Under the pieces are notes generated by a model. That model worked only from the letters and a program-made list of their open reading frames with translations. It was not told the DNA's origin and made no database searches. A DNA stretch of 64,000 bases, taken from contig JBFMFY010000003.1 of the NCBI GenBank assembly GCA_040751955.1, positions 1 to 64,000 on the forward strand, given 5' to 3'. The stretch is from SpSt-333 sp040751955 (lineage in GTDB: Bacteria; Bacteroidota; Ignavibacteria; UBA10030; UBA8401). The translations under genes were made by a program, and so were the position numbers. Shown one piece after another: positions 45,110-53,873 of the stretch; positions within the stretch are counted from its first letter, which is position 1, and each line of letters opens with the position of its first letter.

Positions 45110-46201
45110 ATGAGATTTCAATATTCACAATGGAATGAACATTCCGCAACCGATGAGCAGAAACTTGAACAGTTAACGAAATTGTTCAACTATCTCGTAT
45201 TGCAGACCAGCGGCGATGTCGAAGAAGCGTTGCAGTGGCTTCGCCAGTTGGCGGAAGAGTACGGCATTTTCGACGAGAACCTTTCAATGGAAGAATTGAT
45301 CGAGAAATTAAAGGAACTCGGCGTCATTGAAGAGGTGAATAACAAGTTTGAATTGACAACAAAAGGTATTCAGAAAATCAGACAGGATGCTCTCAAGGAA
45401 ATATTCTCTTCCCTCAAAAAAAACCAATTCGGCAGCCACGAAACCCCGCACACCGGCAGCGGTGTGGAACGGTTGAGCGAAACGAAGAAGTGGAATTTCG
45501 GCGATATGCCGACAAATATCGACCTTACATCCACAATGACCAACGCATTGAAACGGGACGGTATCGACAATTTCAATCTGCAGGAGGATGATCTTGAAGT
45601 GTACGAAACGGAGAATCTCTCATCGTGCGCGACCGTCGTTATGATCGACATTTCGCACAGCATGGTGTTGTACGGCGAAGACAGGATCACTCCTGCCAAG
45701 CAAGTAGCAATGGCGCTTGCGGAACTGATCCAGACCAAATTCCCGAAAGACTTTCTTGCCTGCCTCACATTCGGCGACGATGCGCAATTGATCAGCCTTG
45801 CCGAGATACCGTTCTTGCAAGTGGGTCCGTTCCACACAAACACACGCGCCGGACTGCAAATGGCTCGGAACATCCTCCGCAAATGCGGGAATGTGAACAA
45901 GCAGATCTTCATGGTCACGGATGGCAAACCGTCGGCAATGTTCGACGATGCCGGACGGCTCTACAAGAATTCGTTCGGACTCGATCCGAAGATTGTCAAT
46001 AAGACACTGGACGAAGCAGTGCAATGCCGGCGTGAAAAGATCACCATCAGCACGTTCATGATCGCACAGGATTCGTACCTCATCAATTTCGTCGAAGAAC
46101 TTACGAAAGCGAATAAAGGGAGAGCGTATTACTCTTCCCTAAGCAACCTCGGACAGTTTATTTTTGTTGACTACATCAAGAATCGCCGCAAACGAGTTTG
46201 A
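45110..46201 (+). CDS. VWA-domain protein, partner of MoxR-type ATPase
   Basis: I use the ATG at 45110 (MRFQYSQWNEH); a GTG seven codons earlier lies in the repeat element. The 363-residue cytoplasmic protein has a helical N-terminal half and a C-terminal von Willebrand A domain. The MIDAS is complete: DISHS near residue 180, the Thr in FHTNTRAGLQ and Asp in MVTDGKPS. MoxR-VWA pairs act as ATP-driven chaperones for metalloenzyme maturation or complex assembly. The pair lies directly upstream, same strand, of four cytochrome genes (102-base gap). Confidence 0.9.
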   Translation: MRFQYSQWNEHSATDEQKLEQLTKLFNYLVLQTSGDVEEALQWLRQLAEEYGIFDENLSMEELIEKLKELGVIEEVNNKFELTTKGIQKIRQDALKEIFSSLKKNQFGSHETPHTGSGVERLSETKKWNFGDMPTNIDLTSTMTNALKRDGIDNFNLQEDDLEVYETENLSSCATVVMIDISHSMVLYGEDRITPAKQVAMALAELIQTKFPKDFLACLTFGDDAQLISLAEIPFLQVGPFHTNTRAGLQMARNILRKCGNVNKQIFMVTDGKPSAMFDDAGRLYKNSFGLDPKIVNKTLDEAVQCRREKITISTFMIAQDSYLINFVEELTKANKGRAYYSSLSNLGQFIFVDYIKNRRKRV

Positions 46202-46303
46202 TTTTTCTCACGTACTTTCCCCGGCTGTCTTGCAAATGTAATCCGTAAATTATACATTGACACTGCACTCATGCTTTCGACTATTTTTCCCCGGAGGAAT
46301 TCA

Positions 46304-47440
46304 ATGAAACGACTATCGCTGTTTCTCCTAATCAGTGCGATCGTGATCGCCAATATCACTGAGGCATTACCGAAATTTTCGACGCGGCAGGGAGCGAAAT
46401 GCCAATCGTGCCATATCAATCCGAGCGGCAAAGGGATGCGCAGCACATTCGGCGCGACGTACGGGCGGGAAGAGCTGCCTATGGCGACATTCAAGGAACA
46501 GACCGACATCGAAGAGTACTCACCGATGCTGAACGAAGTCTTTACTATCGGCATGGATTACAGAACCCTCTTTTATTTCCGGGAACAGAATTCGACATCG
46601 AGTTTCTTCCAGATGCAGGGCGATCTGTATCTTGATCTCCGTTTGAACAAAAAATTCAGAATCTACTTTGACAAAGGATTATACAGCGGGTTCGAGGTTT
46701 TCGGACTTGCTAAGGTACTTCCTCTCGACGGATATGTTAAGGTAGGAAATTTTGTCCCTGCTTACGGAATAAAAATGGATGACCACAATCTCTTTACGCG
46801 GAACGGACCATATTTCCCGATCAATCCGGCGATCGCCGGGTATCCGCAAGGGTTAGGATTCGGGCAAGGTTCGGAAGATACGGGACTTGAACTCGGTTTC
46901 AACCCGAGTATCTTCACAGTCAACATCGGTCTTTTCAACGGAAGAAAAGGTGGGATCGCCGGTACAGGCGGAGCAAAAACAAAAGCGGTTGTCGTGCGAG
47001 CCGATGCAAATATTCAAACTGATCTTGTTAATCTGAATCTTGGAGGTTCAGTGTACAATCTTCCGGCGACGGGTAGTGCGGGCAAAACGCAAATATGGGG
47101 AGGGTTCGGTATCGTTTCTATCGCAAATAATCTTACACTGCTCGGTGAACTGGACTTTATCCAATCATACAATGCAACACTCAAAAAACAGGTGACGGGA
47201 AATATTCTGTACACTGAAGCAAATTATATTCTCTTTGACGGATTCGATCTGAAAGTGGGATACGAATTCTACGATCCAAATGTCGATCTTGCCGATGGAA
47301 CAGCAGCGCGCATAACCGTTGGAGCGGAGTTCTTCCCCCTTACCGGTGTTGAAGTTCGTCCGCTGTACCGCATCAATCAGGAAACGAAGACAGAGATCGA
47401 CAATAACGAATTGCACGTCATGTTCCACTTCTATTTTTAG
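46304..47440 (+). CDS. Monohaem cytochrome c - outer-membrane porin fusion
   Basis: The start is the ATG at 46304, with GGAGG 6 bases upstream; an earlier in-frame ATG has no such site. The 378-residue product has a signal peptide (MKRLSLFLLISAIVIANITEA). One CQSCH haem motif sits at residues 33-37 within LPKFSTRQGAKCQSCHINP, followed by about 310 residues of alternating beta-strands with Gly/aromatic pattern. The protein ends VMFHFYF, a typical barrel terminus with final Phe. The layout, including a short haem segment at the mouth of a barrel and FG-like residues after the haem (FGATYGREE), parallels Cyc2-type iron oxidases. True Cyc2 status is an inference. It starts a four-gene cytochrome run. 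Confidence 0.85.
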   Translation: MKRLSLFLLISAIVIANITEALPKFSTRQGAKCQSCHINPSGKGMRSTFGATYGREELPMATFKEQTDIEEYSPMLNEVFTIGMDYRTLFYFREQNSTSSFFQMQGDLYLDLRLNKKFRIYFDKGLYSGFEVFGLAKVLPLDGYVKVGNFVPAYGIKMDDHNLFTRNGPYFPINPAIAGYPQGLGFGQGSEDTGLELGFNPSIFTVNIGLFNGRKGGIAGTGGAKTKAVVVRADANIQTDLVNLNLGGSVYNLPATGSAGKTQIWGGFGIVSIANNLTLLGELDFIQSYNATLKKQVTGNILYTEANYILFDGFDLKVGYEFYDPNVDLADGTAARITVGAEFFPLTGVEVRPLYRINQETKTEIDNNELHVMFHFYF

Positions 47441-47452
47441 GGATCCGATAGT

Positions 47453-48109
47453 ATGCCGCTCAAAATATTTTTTGTAACAGCCACAGTTATCATGCTCTTT
47501 GTTTCTGCATGCGAAGATCAGGGTGATCCAGTATCGTCCAGTGTCCCTGTACCGGAAATTTCTTCCATTACGCCGGATTCGGCGAGTGTCGGTGATACGA
47601 TTAGTATCGCAGGAAAAAATTTCACATCGACCAAAGGTACTGTCAAATTCGGCAGTGTCAATGCCGATACGATCGTATTGTGGAGCGACACGTTGATACG
47701 GGTCAAAGTTCCGGCAAGTGCGGTCACCGGCGAAGTAGTTGTTACCGCAAACGGGAAAAACAGCAACAGCAAACAGTTTAAAATGATCGGAACTGTTACC
47801 ACAGTAAGTTTCGCCACAGATATTCTGCAAAATGTATTCAACAACAGCACATACGGCTGTACAGGATGCCACGGTGGAACAAATAACTTATTTCTAACAT
47901 CATACAGTAATGTAATGGCGGGCAACAGCACGCGAGGACCGGTAGTTGTTGCGAACGATACGACCAGTTTATTGATTCGAAAATTAAAAGGAGGATCGGC
48001 ACTTGGACCGGGTGAAGGCGTTAGAATGCCCCAAGGGGGCGATCCGATTTCAGACAGTGATTTAAGAAAAGTTATTACGTGGATTAAAGAAGGTGCACTG
48101 AACAACTAA
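47453..48109 (+). CDS. Lipoprotein with TIG domain and monohaem cytochrome c domain
   Basis: A 218-residue lipoprotein. LFVSAC at residues 15-20 is a lipobox with Cys20 as the anchor. Residues ~34-112 form an IPT/TIG immunoglobulin-like domain (ISSITPDSASVGDTISIAG). A c-type haem motif CTGCH lies at residues 136-140, and RMPQGGDPIS supplies a likely axial Met. DLRKVITWIKEGA is the closing helix of planctomycete-type cytochromes. It starts 12 bases after the porin fusion. The TIG domain may be a spacer or docking module that positions the haem near the barrel. Confidence 0.88.
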   Translation: MPLKIFFVTATVIMLFVSACEDQGDPVSSSVPVPEISSITPDSASVGDTISIAGKNFTSTKGTVKFGSVNADTIVLWSDTLIRVKVPASAVTGEVVVTANGKNSNSKQFKMIGTVTTVSFATDILQNVFNNSTYGCTGCHGGTNNLFLTSYSNVMAGNSTRGPVVVANDTTSLLIRKLKGGSALGPGEGVRMPQGGDPISDSDLRKVITWIKEGALNN

Positions 48110-48124
48110 TTTTTACTTAAACGT

Positions 48125-48508
48125 ATGAAGAACACATGTATTCTCATTGCAATTTGCTTTTCAATTGGTTTCTCTCAGGAAAAAAAGGATGTAAAAGAAA
48201 CCGGTCAAAAAGTGTCGTTTTCAAAAGATGTTATGCCTGTCTTTGCAAAAAAATGCCTGAGCTGCCACAACACGGAAGATGAAAGCCCGAGCGGCTTGTA
48301 TCTTGAAGATTATGAAAATTTGATGAAAGGGGACAGCAAGCATGGTCCTGTCGTGAAACCGAAAAAGGGGGAAGAAAGTATTCTGATAAAAAAACTGAGG
48401 GGAACAGCCGAGTTCGGCCGCCAAATGCCGCGCGGCAGAAAGCCGCTGGATGAGGAGACCATTGAGTTGATCTCCCGTTGGATCGATCAAGGTGCAAAGA
48501 ATAATTAA
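48125..48508 (+). CDS. Small exported monohaem cytochrome c
   Basis: A 127-residue protein with a signal peptide (ILIAICFSIGFSQ) and a single CLSCH haem motif at residues 44-48, after VSFSKDVMPVFAKK. QMPRGRKPL provides the probable axial Met (Met101), and ISRWIDQGAKNN is the C-terminal helix. The pattern is that of PSCyt1-type cytochromes fused elsewhere to DUF1553-like proteins, but here free. It lies 15 bases after the TIG-cytochrome gene and is closely similar in layout to the next gene, suggesting duplication. Confidence 0.9.
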   Translation: MKNTCILIAICFSIGFSQEKKDVKETGQKVSFSKDVMPVFAKKCLSCHNTEDESPSGLYLEDYENLMKGDSKHGPVVKPKKGEESILIKKLRGTAEFGRQMPRGRKPLDEETIELISRWIDQGAKNN

Positions 48509-48523
48509 GAAGGACACCCCCAA

Positions 48524-48883
48524 ATGAAAATGGTTCTCCCCTTCCTTTTATTAGTTTGCTTGAGCGGATTTGCCGCTGCACAAACGGTTTCGTACTCCAA
48601 GGATCTTTTTCCGCTTGTCAAAGCCAAATGCTTGAAATGCCACGAGAAGGATGACGAAAATCCGAACAGCTATGCGATGGATAACATTGAACTGCTCAAG
48701 AAAAGTGGCAGAGCGAAAGATATGATTGTCCCCGGAAATGCAGAGAACAGTTACCTCATAAAGAAACTGCTGCCCAACCCACCCAAAGGGGCGCAAATGC
48801 CCATCTTTTCTAAGAAGAAATTGACGGAAGAAGAGGTTGATCTTTTCAAACGATGGATCGACCAGGGAGCCAAAGATAATTAG
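48524..48883 (+). CDS. Small exported monohaem cytochrome c
   Basis: A 119-residue protein with a signal peptide (MKMVLPFLLLVCLSGFAAAQ), CLKCH at residues 36-40 after VSYSKDLFPLVKAK, and QMPIFSKKKL with the probable axial Met92. The C-terminus FKRWIDQGAKDN nearly repeats that of the preceding gene, so the two are paralogues. It lies 15 bases after it and just before a strong terminator, closing the cytochrome operon. Confidence 0.9.
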   Translation: MKMVLPFLLLVCLSGFAAAQTVSYSKDLFPLVKAKCLKCHEKDDENPNSYAMDNIELLKKSGRAKDMIVPGNAENSYLIKKLLPNPPKGAQMPIFSKKKLTEEEVDLFKRWIDQGAKDN

Positions 48884-48915
48884 ACAAAAAAGTCCGCGAA
48901 AGCGGACTTTTTTGT
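48884..48915. terminator. Intrinsic terminator of the cytochrome operon
   Basis: A perfect 14-bp inverted repeat, ACAAAAAAGTCCGC / GCGGACTTTTTTGT with GAAA loop, starts right after the last cytochrome stop codon. It is symmetrical enough to also terminate the convergent amidohydrolase transcript. Confidence 0.93.
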
Positions 48916-48945
48916 TCTAATTATAATCTTGATAATCGTGTAATT

Positions 48946-50331
48946 TTATTTCACAATCCCCAACTGCCGGTACTTTTCTTCGTATTTCTTCCACAACTGT
49001 GTGTGGCGGCTCCGCAGATCGATTTTCTTCCCCTGAATGAACTCCATCTCTACATTCGACATGATCTCCAGCGGATCACCGGTTGTCACAATGAGTGTTG
49101 CATCTTTCCCAACATCAAGCGAACCGTTCGTTGCATCGACACCAAGCAAACTTGCAGCATTGAGTGTTACAGATTTCAATGCCTCTTCTTTCGGCAGTCC
49201 GAATGCAGCCGCCATTGCCGCCTGATATGCAATATTTCTCTCGTACATCGGACCCGCACCGCCGCCGGAAATTGCAAAGAGGATTCCTGCCTGATGCAAT
49301 TTAACGGGAAGTGTAAACGGATTGTCGTACTCTTCCCACCGTTTGCCCGGCAAATCAAGAACCTGTTCCACGATAACGCCGACATTTTGTTCTTTCAGCA
49401 ATGCGGCAGCACGCCACGCATCCCTTCCGCCGTGAATGACGAGACGGACATCCTCATCCTTTGCAAATTGAACCGCCGCCTGTATTTGTGTTATTTCGTT
49501 TGCAGCAACGATCAGCGGGATTGAACGATCGAACAGCGGCGCCATCGCTTCCCACCGCAGATCGGTCAAATGCTTTGCCGGATCGGCTTTCTTCGCTTTC
49601 AAATATGCACGGGCATCGGCAAATGCATTCCGCAGATCGTTCAGATTTTTTTCGATGTTCTTCTTTTGTTCTTCTTCCGATTGACGGATGAACGGCGAGC
49701 GGGAAATTGTCATGGAGGGCCAGTTGACATAGAGACCCGCCGGAGTTTTGAGTGTCATCTCCTCATGTGTCCAGCCATCCATCATCACGACCGATGACCG
49801 TCCGGCGATCAAACTTCCGGAAGGAAGAATGTGAGATAATGTTACCCCATTCGCGCGCGTTGTTGGAATCAACTCGCTTTCGGGATTCACCGCAATATCC
49901 GTCCGGACGTTCGGATTGATGCGCCCCGTCTCGGTGTAATCGAGCGTCGCGCGCACTGCTTCTATTTCGCTCAAACCAACTTGCGATGCGGCATTGATCA
50001 ATCCGGGATAGAGATGCTTTCCCGATACGTCAATCCGTTCGGTGTTCGCGGGAACATCGATGCTCTTTCCGATCTTCGTGATCTTTCCTTTTTCAAACAA
50101 CAGCATCCCGTTTTCAATCACGGGACCGCTGACTGTATGGATCGTTCCACCGACAAGCACGATCGGTCTCTCCTGTTTCTTCGCCGGAATCGGTTCTGAA
50201 GCAATTGACAGTGAACAGTGAACAATAATCAATAAAACTGCGGCTAACATACTTACTACTGACCTCAGACGTCTGATCTCTGACTTCTTTGTCGTACTAT
50301 TGGTATTCGACATTCGTAATTCGTAATTCAT
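48946..50331 (-). CDS. Exported amidohydrolase-like protein, metal ligands missing
   Basis: A 461-residue amidohydrolase-superfamily protein. The start ending at 50331 has a strong AAGGAGG 8 bases upstream. The N-terminus is a 27-residue polar leader then a signal-type hydrophobic stretch (LAAVLLIIVHCSLSIAS). GKHLYPGLINAASQVG occupies the place where metal-dependent relatives have GLIDxHxH, so the first metal-binding pair is absent, and LVIHGGRDAW is the only obvious His later. The C-terminal composite beta-domain (LDVGKDATLIVTTGDPL) is normal. It is probably inactive or differently metallated, perhaps a partner of the larger neighbour, whose stop codon is one base upstream. Confidence 0.85.
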   Translation of the reverse strand: MNYELRMSNTNSTTKKSEIRRLRSVVSMLAAVLLIIVHCSLSIASEPIPAKKQERPIVLVGGTIHTVSGPVIENGMLLFEKGKITKIGKSIDVPANTERIDVSGKHLYPGLINAASQVGLSEIEAVRATLDYTETGRINPNVRTDIAVNPESELIPTTRANGVTLSHILPSGSLIAGRSSVVMMDGWTHEEMTLKTPAGLYVNWPSMTISRSPFIRQSEEEQKKNIEKNLNDLRNAFADARAYLKAKKADPAKHLTDLRWEAMAPLFDRSIPLIVAANEITQIQAAVQFAKDEDVRLVIHGGRDAWRAAALLKEQNVGVIVEQVLDLPGKRWEEYDNPFTLPVKLHQAGILFAISGGGAGPMYERNIAYQAAMAAAFGLPKEEALKSVTLNAASLLGVDATNGSLDVGKDATLIVTTGDPLEIMSNVEMEFIQGKKIDLRSRHTQLWKKYEEKYRQLGIVK

Positions 50332-50332
50332 T

Positions 50333-53300
50333 TCAATGTCCTCCTTCCATTGATACCGCGTGTTCTTCGTGACAGGAATACTCGCTGCTCTTGTCCGGCA
50401 GAGACGGCGGACCTCCCGATCCTTTCTTTTTCGATTTCAATGCTTTCTGTATCAGCTCTGCCTTCTTTGTTGCTACTTCTTTTCTCATATCTGCATCTTC
50501 AGCAATGTCAAAGAATTTTCTCCCTTCAATCCATGTCTGCTCGCATTTGGTATATGTCGATAAGGGATGCCCGTTCCATATGACGAAGTCACCATCCTTT
50601 CCAACTTCAAGCGAGCCGACGCGATTGTCGATACGTAATTGTTTTGCCGGATTAATGGTGACGAATTTCAAGGCGTCGATCTCGCTGACGCCGCCGTACT
50701 TCACTGCTTTTGCCGCTTCAAGATTCATCCGGCGAGCCATTTCGTTGCTGTCGGAATTATACGACACAAGCACGCCCGCATCGTACATCAACTTCCCCGC
50801 ATACGGTATTGCATCGACCACTTCATATTTGTACGCCCACCAATCGCTGAAGCACGAAGCCCCGACACCGCGTTTTGCGATCTCATCCGCGACTTTGTAT
50901 CCTTCAAGAATATGCTGCAGCGTCCCGATCTGAAAATTGAAATCGTCTGACACTTTCAGCAGCATCATGATCTCATCCTGACGGTAGCAATGCGAGTGAA
51001 CAAGGCGCTGCTTGTTCAGGATCTCCGCGATTGCTTCCAATTCAAGATCGCGCCGGGGTGAAATAAGATTGGGATTTTGTTTCTCCTTCATTCGCTTGTC
51101 ATACTCCCGCGCAGCTGTGAATTCATCACGGATGATCTGTTCTACACCCATCCGTGTTTGGGGATACCGTGTCGTATACTTATCCCCCCAGTTCGATTGT
51201 TTCGGATTTTCGCCGAGCGCAAATTTAATTCCCGGAATTGCTCCTTCAAATTTCATTTGCTCCGGCAGCATTCCCCACCGCAGTTTGATTACCGAGTTCT
51301 GCCCGCCGATCGCATTCGCGGAGCCGTGAAGTTGATTCACTGTTGTCAATCCGCCGGCAAGCTGACGGTAGATGTTGATGTCGTCCGCATTGATCACATC
51401 ACCAATCCGCACTTCCGCAGTGATCGCTTGTCCGCTTTCATTGACACCCCCCGAGATCGCCGTATGCGAATGTGCGTCGATCAACCCCGGTGTAACATGC
51501 TTTCCTTTAGCATCAATGACGGTTGCGCCCGAAGAAGCGGAAAGTCCTTTACCGATCTTTGAAATTTTCCCTTTCACGATCAGCAGATCGCTCTGTTCAA
51601 GATTCCCCTGCGGTCCGCTCGTCCAAATCGTCGCATTCTTTACGAGAAGATCCTGCTGTTTTGGTATTTCTTTTCGTCCAAATGCACCGTCGGGATAGAC
51701 AAGATCGTTCATTGCGCAAAGCGGTTCTTTCGGCTTCACTGTGTCGGGCTTTTCAACAAATGGAGAACGGAACTGTGCTTTCCATGAACCGGTGCTTCCA
51801 TCCGGATATTCGATCGTGCCTGCCATCTGTTTTTCAGAGGCTGCACCGGAAAGCCGAACAATTCCTTTGACATTCAGTGAATCGGCATCAAACGAGAGAG
51901 CGATTTGCTTTCGTATGAAGATTGCGACGGATACTTTCGTCTTAATCGTGCCGCGATGAATTGTGATTGACGGCGATTCAGATTCTCCGTTGATATCAAG
52001 CGTGGCAGTGTCAATATTTCCAACAGCAGGTGAAACTGAAAACGACCAGATCCCTCGAATATCTATTTCCACTTTCGGTTTCACTTCATAGCGGTTCCCG
52101 CTTATCCAGGTCTCCCGTATTTTTGTCTTTTCCGCAAAGAGGTCACCGTCGGTCAACACAATGTTTGCTATTTTTCCCGCTTCAATCGTTCCCAACTGCT
52201 TCTCCATTCCCGCCAATGCCGCGGGAACGGTAGTCACAGAAGCAAGAGCATCGTCAACACCCAACCCGCATTCGATCGCGGTTTTGACCATTGAACGGAA
52301 CTTTGAAATATCTTTCAGTTGATGTGCGGTGAATGCAAATGTGACTCCCGCTTTTTTCAACCGCGACGGATTTTCCGATGCAAAATCCCAATGACGCAGT
52401 TCCTCGTAGCCTGCGTTGAATGCATCTTCCGGTGTCTCTACGACAGGCGCATCGGGAAAATTTACGGGAAGTATGATAGGCGCGTTCAACGACTTGATCG
52501 CATTGATGCGGCGGTACTCATACCCGTTACCGCGCAGTATCATCGGGATCGAAAACTCTTTGGCGATCGCACCGGCACGCAGCGATGTAAGTTCATCTCC
52601 CGTTTCCATCACCAGTTTCTGTTTTCCCGTGATGACGGGCTCCAGCGACGCGAGTGCGGCATTCTCTTCCGGTTTCTGTTGGTTCGGATTCTTTGCATAA
52701 ATTTTTTGCGCGTCGGAATACCACTTTGCATCGATCAATGCCTGACGTATTAATGCGATGCGCCCCATCAGTGAATTCGGATAACCATCGCCGAACCCGG
52801 ATTGCTGCAGCGATACATGCTGAAACAGATCGCTCTTTACAATCTCATCATTTACAGTTCCGTCGCCGGTATTGACCAACGTGCTCGATCCTTTGAAAAT
52901 GCCGGATGACGAAACGCTTGCAACAGTCGTAAAACCTTGCGCGCGAAGTTTCTCCGCCCCTTGTTTATCGGGGAGGAAGTTTTGTGCGGCAGCATAATTG
53001 GATTTGATATTAGTATTCCAATAGTTGGCTCCACGTGTCGTGTCTGACTGTCCCGTTTTGGGTTTCGGCAAGCCGTACTCTGTAAAGAGATCGATCATGC
53101 CGGCATATGCCGTCATTCCGGTGCAATCCCACTCGCGCGCGTCGGCAGGGATTTGCGTGTTTGTGCCTACAGATTGAATGATACCGTCACGAATGACAAT
53201 CGCCCCTTTTTCGATTTTTTTCCCCGGCGCAACGATGATTGTAAGATTCTTGAGAGCGTGGACTGCGGGTGTGTTTGTTCGAATCCCTTCAACCTGCCTG

Positions 53301-53356
53301 GTTGTTTGGGAGACGAGCAGTGAACAACAGAGCAACAGCAGTACTGTCGGTTTCAT
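50333..53356 (-). CDS. Exported tandem amidohydrolase
   Basis: I start at the ATG ending at 53356 (MKPTVLLLLCCSLLVSQ, signal peptide), giving 1007 residues, about twice the normal family length. Two amidohydrolase units are fused. The N-terminal unit has MTAYAGMIDLFTEYG with no HxH and looks non-catalytic. The C-terminal unit has GLIDAHSHTAISGG (HxH, around residue 610), LVHSHCYRQDE, GTLQHILEG and VSYNSDSNEMAR, a complete set of metal and catalytic residues. Between them lies a beta-rich segment (SGAASEKQMAGTIEYP). A peptidase- or imidazolonepropionase-like hydrolysis in the periplasm is likely; the substrate is unknown. It is coupled to the following degenerate homologue. Confidence 0.88.
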   Translation of the reverse strand: MKPTVLLLLCCSLLVSQTTRQVEGIRTNTPAVHALKNLTIIVAPGKKIEKGAIVIRDGIIQSVGTNTQIPADAREWDCTGMTAYAGMIDLFTEYGLPKPKTGQSDTTRGANYWNTNIKSNYAAAQNFLPDKQGAEKLRAQGFTTVASVSSSGIFKGSSTLVNTGDGTVNDEIVKSDLFQHVSLQQSGFGDGYPNSLMGRIALIRQALIDAKWYSDAQKIYAKNPNQQKPEENAALASLEPVITGKQKLVMETGDELTSLRAGAIAKEFSIPMILRGNGYEYRRINAIKSLNAPIILPVNFPDAPVVETPEDAFNAGYEELRHWDFASENPSRLKKAGVTFAFTAHQLKDISKFRSMVKTAIECGLGVDDALASVTTVPAALAGMEKQLGTIEAGKIANIVLTDGDLFAEKTKIRETWISGNRYEVKPKVEIDIRGIWSFSVSPAVGNIDTATLDINGESESPSITIHRGTIKTKVSVAIFIRKQIALSFDADSLNVKGIVRLSGAASEKQMAGTIEYPDGSTGSWKAQFRSPFVEKPDTVKPKEPLCAMNDLVYPDGAFGRKEIPKQQDLLVKNATIWTSGPQGNLEQSDLLIVKGKISKIGKGLSASSGATVIDAKGKHVTPGLIDAHSHTAISGGVNESGQAITAEVRIGDVINADDINIYRQLAGGLTTVNQLHGSANAIGGQNSVIKLRWGMLPEQMKFEGAIPGIKFALGENPKQSNWGDKYTTRYPQTRMGVEQIIRDEFTAAREYDKRMKEKQNPNLISPRRDLELEAIAEILNKQRLVHSHCYRQDEIMMLLKVSDDFNFQIGTLQHILEGYKVADEIAKRGVGASCFSDWWAYKYEVVDAIPYAGKLMYDAGVLVSYNSDSNEMARRMNLEAAKAVKYGGVSEIDALKFVTINPAKQLRIDNRVGSLEVGKDGDFVIWNGHPLSTYTKCEQTWIEGRKFFDIAEDADMRKEVATKKAELIQKALKSKKKGSGGPPSLPDKSSEYSCHEEHAVSMEGGH

Positions 53357-53400
53357 AATGTGCCTCGTGTATGACAAGATATGCGGAATGAACAATGCGT

Positions 53401-53811
53401 TTAGTATGGTCGGTGTGTAGGTATGACTACGATATGGATTGTCACGCCGACCGCGATTGCCAGAAGAATAATACCGATGACCAGCGATTGCGTGGCAAAT
53501 ATAGAATAAAGAATCCCAACCCACAAGATGACGATTGTAGAGATCTTTGAAGGGATTGAGATCCCCTTCCCTTCACGGTAATTTTTTAGATGTGTTCCAA
53601 AATATTTATTATGGTGCAGCCACTCGTAAAATCTTTTCGAACTGCGGGCATAGCACCATGACGCCATCAAGAAAAAGACAGTTGTCGGCAAGAGCGGTAA
53701 AAATATTCCGAGGATACCAAGACCGACAAAGACGGTTCCCGCAGTCAGGAGGCTCCATCGGATGATGTGCTTGTGTGCGATTTTTACATCAGATGTAATT
53801 TCTTCTTGCAC
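53401..53811 (-). CDS. DUF454 (YbaN-like) inner-membrane protein
   Basis: A 136-residue protein with three to four hydrophobic spans. TVFVGLGILGIFLPLLPTT followed by VFFLMASWCYARSSKRFY is the DUF454 signature. NKYFGTHLKNYREGKGIS lies in the loop between spans. The function of the family is unknown. It is a single gene between the amidohydrolase and DinB genes on the same strand. Confidence 0.88.
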   Translation of the reverse strand: MQEEITSDVKIAHKHIIRWSLLTAGTVFVGLGILGIFLPLLPTTVFFLMASWCYARSSKRFYEWLHHNKYFGTHLKNYREGKGISIPSKISTIVILWVGILYSIFATQSLVIGIILLAIAVGVTIHIVVIPTHRPY

Positions 53812-53873
53812 AGTATATTAATAAAGTCATGCCCTGAATCGTTTTAAGTACATTCATGACATGAGTGATGAAT

